Assembly: GCA_934256695.1 (NCBI GenBank)
Contig: CAKQPE010000031.1
Location: forward strand, 1 to 18,161
From: an uncultured Eubacteriales bacterium
GTDB taxonomy: Bacteria > Bacillota > Clostridia > Lachnospirales > Anaerotignaceae
Length of the DNA: 18,161 nt
Reading direction: 5' to 3'
In this document: piece by piece, positions 13,759 to 18,161 of the stretch
How the letters are laid out: the number at the start of each line of letters is the position of its first letter
How positions within the stretch are numbered: the first letter of the stretch is position 1
Notes under the pieces: generated by a model
What the model was told of the DNA's origin: nothing
Database searches by the model: none
Seen by the model: the letters and a program-made list of their open reading frames with translations, nothing else
Program-made: the position numbers and the translations under genes

Positions 13759-15060
13759 TTATTTTTCATGTGTTTTTATGTAGCGTTTTATTATTGCCGC
13801 AGGACGTTTTGCAAGTCGTTTGATACGTTTTTCGGTATTTCTTATTAATCTAACTTTTTTTGGCAGTCGGTTTACCTTTGGCTCAAAAGGCTCTGCTTTG
13901 AATGCTTCAGGATTACTGAGAAGATTTTTATAAAGAGCTTCAACATTTTTTGCAAATGTGTGGGATGAAAACTGCTGTGCCGACAAAAGGGCATTTTCCA
14001 AAAGTTTATCAAGGTTAGAGTTGTTTTGGAGTGCAAAAACCGTTTTGGAAACAAGTTCATCTTCGGTATCAAACAAAAATCCGGTTTCGTTGTCTGATAT
14101 AAGACCGGCTATACATTTATCGTTTTTGGCAACAACGGGAATGGAAGCAGACATTGCCTCGGCAAACGTAAGTCCCTGCGTTTCCGATGTGGAGGCAGAA
14201 ACAAAAACAGTGCCGAGCTGGTAATATTTGTTTATTTCTTCCCAAGGCTTAGAGCCGGCAAAAACTATTTTATCTTCTATATTAAGTTCTTCGGCAAGTT
14301 TTTCGAGATTTTTCTTGTAAGGTCCGTCGCCTACAATAAGTATCCTTGCCTCCGGAATCTGTTCAAATATTTTCGGTGCGGCTTTAAATATGGTGTCAAT
14401 ACTTTTTTCTTCGGCAATTCTTCCTAATATAAGCATAACAGGTGTATTTTCTTCAAAACCGTAGCTTTTTTTAAGTTCGAGAATATCTTCTTTTTTAAAG
14501 TTTGATTTCATAAATCTGTCTGTGTTTATACCGGTAGGTATAACAAACATATTTTTATATACTCCGTATGAACGCAGTGAGTCGTAAACCTTTTGCGTAG
14601 GTGCGATTACCGCATCAGCACTGTTGCAGAATATTCTGCTGAAACTGTGACTCATGGCAGGTGTAATAAGAGTCCCGTGTGCAATATAATGGACATAATC
14701 TTCATACATGGTATGATAGGTGTGAACCATAGGTATTTTAAAAGCAGAACTTATTATTTTGCCGAAGGTTCCCAATGAAAACTCGGTCTGTGTATGAACA
14801 ATATCAAGGTTAAGGTTTTTTATCTCCAAAATTTTTTGGGGAGAGTATAAAAGACCTATTCTGAAAGATTTTATTATAAAGCAAGGCATACTTTTCATGG
14901 ATATAATGTTTTCATTCGAAGGACCACGCTTTGGATCTGACGGAGTGAATATATATACATTATGCCCCATGGCTGTTAATTCTTCGGACAACATATGTAC
15001 AGAGGTGCCGACACCGTTTATCTGAGGAAAATATGTATCTGTAAATAGACCTATATTCAT
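13759..15060 (-). CDS. Family 4 glycosyltransferase, probably diacylglycerol glucosyltransferase-like
   Basis: A 433-residue GT-B retaining glycosyltransferase. The N-terminal acceptor domain begins MNIGLFTDTYFPQINGVGTSVHMLSEEL and contains HTQTEFSLG and VHTYHTMYEDYVHYI. The nucleotide-sugar domain has LILGRIAEEKSID, ILIVGDGPYKKNLE and the EX7E motif with E293 and E301 (SETQGLTFAEAMS). The last 40 residues are very basic (KVNRLPKKVRLIRN, KRIKRLAKRPAAIIKRYIK), suggesting peripheral membrane attachment. This layout matches 1,2-diacylglycerol 3-alpha-glucosyltransferases, so membrane glycolipid synthesis is likely; a capsular or other sugar acceptor cannot be excluded. GGGAG precedes the ATG. 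It is the first gene of the operon. Confidence 0.88.
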   Translation of the reverse strand: MNIGLFTDTYFPQINGVGTSVHMLSEELTAMGHNVYIFTPSDPKRGPSNENIISMKSMPCFIIKSFRIGLLYSPQKILEIKNLNLDIVHTQTEFSLGTFGKIISSAFKIPMVHTYHTMYEDYVHYIAHGTLITPAMSHSFSRIFCNSADAVIAPTQKVYDSLRSYGVYKNMFVIPTGINTDRFMKSNFKKEDILELKKSYGFEENTPVMLILGRIAEEKSIDTIFKAAPKIFEQIPEARILIVGDGPYKKNLEKLAEELNIEDKIVFAGSKPWEEINKYYQLGTVFVSASTSETQGLTFAEAMSASIPVVAKNDKCIAGLISDNETGFLFDTEDELVSKTVFALQNNSNLDKLLENALLSAQQFSSHTFAKNVEALYKNLLSNPEAFKAEPFEPKVNRLPKKVRLIRNTEKRIKRLAKRPAAIIKRYIKTHEK

Positions 15061-15113
15061 TTTAGTTTTTCTCCCTTCTGTGGGAACAGTGATTTTTGTG
15101 TTTATTACAAGTA

Positions 15114-15142
15114 ATTTTAATACAAAAGTTTTAATTTAGCAA
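15114..15142 (-). promoter_or_regulatory. Predicted promoter of the glycosyltransferase-aminotransferase-hisC operon
   Basis: On the minus strand TTGCTA (15142-15137), 17-bp spacer, TAAAAT (15119-15114). Predicted start near 15107, leader about 47 bases. Confidence 0.45.
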
Positions 15143-15151
15143 CATAAAGTG

Positions 15152-15160
15152 TGTTATACT
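15152..15160 (+). promoter_or_regulatory. Extended -10 promoter for the small membrane peptide gene
   Basis: TG-T-TATACT, an extended -10 (TGn) next to a near-consensus -10, with no clear -35. Predicted start near 15167, 29 bases before ATG 15196. Confidence 0.45.
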
Positions 15161-15195
15161 TAACTGGTATAGAATTTTAATGGAGGAATATAAAA

Positions 15196-15303
15196 ATGAA
15201 AAGAAATAATAAAAATACAAAAAGAATGTTTATTTCTGCCATGGCTGTTTTTATGGCACTGCTTATGGTATTAAGTATTGCCGCACCGTTTTTTGCAAGA
15301 TAA
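15196..15303 (+). CDS. Small membrane peptide, 35 residues, function unknown
   Basis: TGGAGG at 15181-15186 is placed nine bases before ATG, and the frame closes with TAA at 15301-15303. The product starts with a basic, polar tip (MKRNNKNTKR), continues with one hydrophobic segment (about 11-32, MFISAMAVFM to IAAPFF) and ends Ala-Arg. This is the plan of a single-pass membrane peptide with its N-terminus inside, or of an uncleaved signal-like peptide. I do not recognise a named family. It is divergent from the glycosyltransferase and 115 bases upstream of the VanW gene; the intervening bases hold a short palindrome (TACAGCTGTA, 15328-15337) and no clear promoter or terminator, so cotranscription with VanW is possible. 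Confidence 0.65.
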   Translation: MKRNNKNTKRMFISAMAVFMALLMVLSIAAPFFAR

Positions 15304-15418
15304 GGCAGTAAAATTGATTTTATTGTATACAGCTGTAAAAAATGTTTATATTAGCAACAGTTTTTCTTGTAAAACTATAATTAAAAATATATAATTAAAT
15401 TCGGATGGTGAATTAATT

Positions 15419-16888
15419 ATGGCAAAATCAAAAAGAAAAAAAGGCAATGCAGGCAAAGTGCTTATAGCTGTTATTGCAATAGCGGCTTTATGTATAGGCG
15501 GTAAATATGCATATGATAAGGCACAAATCAAAAAAATGATGCAGACAGTTAATATAGATACTTTTTATAACGGTATTTCAGTAAATGGCGTTGATTTAAG
15601 CGGACTTACATCTGAGGAGGCAAAAGCAAAGTTAAATACAGATGTAAATGATGCAATAAAAACAAAAACAGTTACGCTGAATAAAGATGATGATGCATAT
15701 GTAATAAGTTTCGGTGACATAGATGCCGAATACAACATAGACGATACGCTTCTTGCGGCTTATAACTACGGAAGAAACGGAGAACTGAAAGAAAGATACA
15801 AGGAAGTTGTCGGTCTTGAAAAACATCCAAAGGATTTTGAGGCTCAGTTTACATACAGTGATGAGACACTGAAAAGCAAAATAAACGAAATAGCAGAAAA
15901 AGTAAAGGTTGAGCCCAAAGATTCAACTATGACACGCCAAAACGGTACATTTGTAATAACAGATGAACAAGTCGGATACGAAATGGATACAGATTCTGTA
16001 TATAATGATTCAAAAGCCGTTGTGGATACAATGGACAGCGGAAATGTTGAAATAAAGATGAAAGAGCTTCAGCCCAAAATAACAAGAGCCGAGAACGAAA
16101 AAGCAACTTCTCTTATCGGTTCTTATTATACAACATTTACATCGGGCAATGCGGGAAGGAATGAAAACCTTCGTGTAGGCTGTGCAAATATTAACGGAAC
16201 AGAGCTTGCACCCGGAGATGTGTTCTCAATGAATGTTGAGCTTGGACCGCAAACTTATGAAAACGGTTACAGAAATGCGGCAGTTATTGTAAACGGAAAG
16301 ATAGAGGACGGTCTTGCAGGCGGTGTATGCCAGATAACTTCTACTTTATATAATGCGGTAATATTGGCAGAACTGCAAATAGTGGAAAGATCAAATCATT
16401 CCCTTGCCGTTTCTTATGTTCCTTTGGGACAGGATGCAGCCATAGCAGGTGATTATAAGGATCTTAAATTCAAAAACAATACAGATTATCCTGTATATAT
16501 AGAGGCATATATTTCGGGAAACAAGCTCATAGCAAACGTATATGGTCATGAAATACATGATTCTTCAAGACAGGTTAAGTTTGAAAACGTAGTTAATTCC
16601 GTAATAGAAAAACCGGCTGAAAAAGTAACTGAGGACAATACAAAACCTAAGGGTTACAGGGAGGTTACCCATTATGGCAAAGAAGGAAAGAAGGTTACTA
16701 CATATAAAATAGTGTACGAAAACGGAAAACAGATAAGCAAAGATTATTTCAGTACATCTACATACAGAGCTACGGCGGACGAGGTTACGGTTGGAACAAA
16801 AGAAGAAACAACGGATACGGCAGATACAAGCAAGACTGATACAAATGAAAATAATAATTCCGATGACGGTACAGTTTTCGGAAATTAA
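15419..16888 (+). CDS. VanW-family cell-envelope protein with putative G5 domain
   Basis: A 489-residue protein. A basic N-terminus and one membrane segment (about 11-29, AGKVLIAVIAIAALCIGG) anchor it with the rest outside. The N-terminal half (about 50-215) resembles the paired peptidoglycan-binding-4 type region found before VanW domains. The VanW domain follows at about 225-365, with RNENLRVGCANINGTELAPGDVFS, GGVCQITSTLYNAV and RSNHSLAVSYVPLGQDAAI. A G5-like segment follows (about 395-455; YREVTHYGKEGKKVTTYKIVYENGK), then a Thr/Asp/Asn-rich tail. VanW is named from a vancomycin cluster, but in clostridia such proteins are ordinary envelope proteins of unknown function; this is not evidence of resistance. 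The start is ATG 15419 behind GGATGGTG, a weak site. It shares an operon with the Lrp/AsnC gene. Confidence 0.9.
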   Translation: MAKSKRKKGNAGKVLIAVIAIAALCIGGKYAYDKAQIKKMMQTVNIDTFYNGISVNGVDLSGLTSEEAKAKLNTDVNDAIKTKTVTLNKDDDAYVISFGDIDAEYNIDDTLLAAYNYGRNGELKERYKEVVGLEKHPKDFEAQFTYSDETLKSKINEIAEKVKVEPKDSTMTRQNGTFVITDEQVGYEMDTDSVYNDSKAVVDTMDSGNVEIKMKELQPKITRAENEKATSLIGSYYTTFTSGNAGRNENLRVGCANINGTELAPGDVFSMNVELGPQTYENGYRNAAVIVNGKIEDGLAGGVCQITSTLYNAVILAELQIVERSNHSLAVSYVPLGQDAAIAGDYKDLKFKNNTDYPVYIEAYISGNKLIANVYGHEIHDSSRQVKFENVVNSVIEKPAEKVTEDNTKPKGYREVTHYGKEGKKVTTYKIVYENGKQISKDYFSTSTYRATADEVTVGTKEETTDTADTSKTDTNENNNSDDGTVFGN

Positions 16889-16912
16889 ATAAAAGCATAG
16901 GAGGGTGTATAA

Positions 16913-17398
16913 ATGAGAGAAGAAATACTTAATCTTATAAACAAAAACAGCAGACTTACAGCGGCTGAAATTGCAAAAGTGCTTAATGCAAAAGAAAATG
17001 TTGTGGCGGAAGAAATTAAGAAAATGGAAGAAGAACAGATTATATGTGGTTATAATACACTTATAAACTGGGATAAAACAGACAGAGAATTGGTAACGGC
17101 ACTTATTGAGGTTAAGGTTACACCACAAAGAGGAAATGGCTTTGATAAGATAGCAGAACGCATATGCCAGTTTGAGGAGGTAAAGGCTTGCTATCTTATG
17201 TCGGGCGGATTTGATTTTACAGTTATTCTTGAGGAAAAGAGTCTTAAAGAAATAGCGTTTTTCGTATCCGATAAGCTGTCACCTATAGATGCGGTTATAG
17301 GTACTGCAACACACTTTGTACTTAAAAATTATAAAGACCACGGAATTATAATGGAAAAGAAAAACAAATCTGACAGAAGAATGTTGGTTTCTCCTTGA
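16913..17398 (+). CDS. Lrp/AsnC-family transcriptional regulator
   Basis: A 161-residue protein with an N-terminal helix-turn-helix (about 1-50; LINKNSRLTAAEIAKVLNAKENVVAEEIKKMEEEQII) and a C-terminal effector-binding RAM domain (about 60-150; VTALIEVKVTPQRGNGFDKIAERICQFEEVKACYLMSGGFDFTVILEE). By family it binds an amino acid and regulates amino acid metabolism. It starts 24 bases after the VanW stop with AGGAGGG in front, so it is probably cotranscribed. In many clostridia such a gene sits next to an aminotransferase; here the aminotransferases are about 3 kb away in a divergent operon, which could be a target (inference). Confidence 0.93.
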   Translation: MREEILNLINKNSRLTAAEIAKVLNAKENVVAEEIKKMEEEQIICGYNTLINWDKTDRELVTALIEVKVTPQRGNGFDKIAERICQFEEVKACYLMSGGFDFTVILEEKSLKEIAFFVSDKLSPIDAVIGTATHFVLKNYKDHGIIMEKKNKSDRRMLVSP

Positions 17399-17426
17399 TT
17401 TATCAATAAAATATTTTAAATTATTT

Positions 17427-17460
17427 AAGGATGCTTTTATAAAGGCATCCTTTGTTTTTT
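17427..17460 (+). terminator. Terminator of the VanW-Lrp/AsnC operon
   Basis: AAGGATGC (17427-17434) pairs with GCATCCTT (17445-17452) across a 10-base loop and is followed by TGTTTTTT. It lies 28 bases after the stop codon and before repeat copy F, so that repeat is not needed to end this transcript. Confidence 0.85.
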
Positions 17461-17480
17461 ATAAAAATTTATGTAAGATA

Positions 17481-17683
17481 TTGGGGTTTCACCTCAAACC
17501 CCACAAGCCTTCTTGGTCAGGAAATTTGCTTCGCAAATCGGCATGGTCAGAATTTTTGCTACGCAAAAACGACTTCGTCGCCCTGTTTCTTCGGGTTCTC
17601 TAACCGCCGCATTTATCTTTGCGGTTCCCTAAAGGCTTGACCTAAACTTTTAGTAAAATACCGTGATAAAATCACGGTATTTT
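17481..17683 (-). repeat. Three-hairpin repeat, copy F (most expanded form)
   Basis: hp3 TTGGGGT-ttc-ACCTCAA (17481-17497, one G-T wobble). hp2 is expanded: CAAGCCTT (17504-17511) and AAGGCTTG (17632-17639) enclose ATTTGC-ttc-GCAAAT, TTTTTGC-tac-GCAAAAA, CGAC-tt-CGTCG-type and AACCGC/GCGGTT hairpins. hp1 is AAAATACCGTGAT-aaa-ATCACGGTATTTT (17655-17683). A 39-base block (17504-17542) is the exact reverse complement of 11352-11390 in copy D, and a second block of about 43 bases differs at one position. Confidence 0.88.
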
Positions 17684-17713
17684 GGGACTAAGTATAAAAT
17701 TGCCAATAATAAG

Positions 17714-17811
17714 CCGTCACTGAAAAGGAAGGTGACAAGCGTAGCTTGACGGAAGGGTTTTAAAGCCTTCTCCTGGGAGAAGGTGGCGAGCGAAGCGAAG
17801 CGGATGAGGGG
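17714..17811 (+). repeat. Two-module dispersed repeat common in gut Firmicutes
   Basis: Module one: CCGTCA (17714-17719) to TGACGG (17747-17752), containing GTCAC/GTGAC and CAAGC-gta-GCTTG hairpins. Module two: CCTTCTCC-tg-GGAGAAGG (17766-17783), then GGCGAGCGAAGCGAAGCGG and ATGAGG. From memory this pattern recurs in intergenic regions of many gut clostridia; I cannot confirm its formal name. It lies between facing copies F and E of the other repeat. Confidence 0.7.
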
Positions 17812-17880
17812 GAAATTCTTTAATCAAAGTTATGATAAAACGGATTAAATTTAATTTTTTCCAAATGGAAAAGTGGGATT

Positions 17881-17914
17881 TGCAGGAACTTTTTTATCGA
17901 AAAAGTTCCCTGCA
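17881..17914. repeat. Inverted repeat with A/T-rich stem
   Basis: TGCAGGAACTTTTT (17881-17894) pairs with AAAAAGTTCCCTGCA (17900-17914) with one unpaired G, giving a 14-bp stem and a very small loop. It resembles the second hairpin of the modular repeat in its T-run/A-run centre but lacks the TC centre. Confidence 0.55.
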
Positions 17915-17920
17915 CCTTCA

Positions 17921-18029
17921 AAAATCTCTTTAAGACCGCACATTCCATGTGCCTGTGGAAATAGGCTCTGCAATGTTTACGGCAACAGATACAGGATTTA
18001 CGGTTTAAAAACACTGCAAGAGAGATTTT
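17921..18029. other. Gene-free segment with nested inverted repeats, possible structured element
   Basis: AAAATCTCT (17921-17929) is complementary to AGAGATTTT (18021-18029). Inside, TTTAA(G)ACCG (17929-17938) is complementary to CGGTTTAAA (18001-18009). Further in are GCACA-ttcca-TGTGC (17938-17952) and CCTGT/ACAGG (17952-17956 with 17991-17995). No open frame here looks like a protein. The pairs could form a branched RNA, but in A/T-rich sequence some pairing arises by chance. The surrounding 17812-17880 and 18030-18087 show nothing I recognise. Confidence 0.3.
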
Positions 18030-18088
18030 CTTCACCAAAGCTTTAGAAAATCAAAATCTTAATAACATAACTTATAATTTTATCCCGA

Positions 18089-18161
18089 AAAACGCAATGT
18101 AATTGCGTTTTGATAAAAGTTTTGATTGAACTTTTTCAAAAGTTCATAGGGTTTGGGGCAA
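18089..18161 (+). repeat. Three-hairpin repeat, copy E (cut by right window edge)
   Basis: hp1 AAAACGCAAT-gta-ATTGCGTTTT (18089-18111), linker TGATAAAAGTTTTGAT, hp2 TGAACTTTT-tc-AAAAGTTCA (18127-18146), start of hp3 (TTTGGGGCAA, 18152-18161). It aligns with copy C along its length; most differences in the stems come as matched pairs. By analogy with A, C and D a minus-strand gene should end just beyond 18161. Confidence 0.8.

Noticed and set aside
15133..15360. Two copies of TTAGCAACA-like text as operator half-sites (15136-15144 and 15351-15359)
   Set aside because: They share GCAACA with the palindrome at 10437 but have no inverted partner half, and short A/T-rich matches like this are expected by chance.
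15419..16888. VanW protein as a vancomycin-resistance gene
   Set aside because: There is no vanA, vanB, vanH, vanX or vanRS neighbour. VanW domains are common in clostridial envelope proteins unrelated to resistance.
16565..17128. 187-residue Cys/Phe-rich open frame on the minus strand
   Set aside because: It lies opposite the VanW and Lrp/AsnC genes, which have clear families, and its composition is that of an antisense shadow.
17820..18038. 72-residue minus-strand frame with several cysteines (CICCRKHC)
   Set aside because: No good ribosome site, it runs through inverted repeats, and I recognise no family. The cysteines look accidental.
17481..18161. Repeated blocks as a CRISPR array
   Set aside because: Copies are palindromic, of unequal length, in opposite orientations and irregularly spaced, with no unique spacers of constant size and no cas genes.

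Overview
The window looks like chromosome from a low-GC, strictly anaerobic member of the Clostridia (Firmicutes), perhaps of the Lachnospirales. The grounds are AT-rich sequence with strong AGGAGG ribosome binding sites and consensus sigma-A promoters, a rubredoxin/superoxide reductase pair, a two-gene SufCB-type Fe-S system, Rho with a long charged N-terminal insertion, VanW and LysM envelope proteins, and a dispersed repeat type I associate with gut Firmicutes genomes. The species cannot be named from this sequence. I see no rRNA, tRNA, CRISPR array, transposase or phage gene; the coding content is ordinary core chromosome.

Layout. 68-1213 (-) is a radical SAM protein. 1504-4589 (+) is one operon: SufC-like ATPase, SufB/D-like scaffold, NfeD membrane protein and SPFH/stomatin protein, closed by a terminator at 4610-4648. 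4809-7616 (+) is a second operon: a membrane-anchored LysM protein followed by the terminator factor Rho. A perfect promoter then drives a guanine-type purine riboswitch (7869-7984) ahead of an FAD-dependent oxidoreductase (8018-9412). Next come a Crp/Fnr-family regulator (9736-10371, -) and, divergent from it, rubredoxin and desulfoferrodoxin (10545-11126, +), an electron-donor and superoxide-reductase pair. 11435-15060 (-) holds a family 4 glycosyltransferase, an aminotransferase and HisC, read in that order. 15196-17398 (+) holds a 35-residue membrane peptide, a VanW-domain envelope protein and an Lrp/AsnC regulator. 17399-18161 has no gene I can support and is filled with hairpin repeats.

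Three non-coding observations stand out. First, the guanine-type riboswitch sits in front of a flavoprotein with no obvious purine role. Second, the palindrome TGTTGC-N4-GCAACA is centred exactly 41.5 bp upstream of the predicted rubredoxin start site, the class II position for Crp/Fnr activators, and it overlaps the -35 of the regulator's own divergent promoter. Third, the long gaps share a modular repeat: a variable terminator-like hairpin (hp1), an A/T linker, a second hairpin (hp2) with a constant TC centre, and a third hairpin (hp3). I count nine copies. Eight form four facing pairs (hp1 inward, hp3 outward), and the ninth is cut by the left edge. Arm sequences differ between copies while pairing is kept, so structure appears to be conserved more than sequence.
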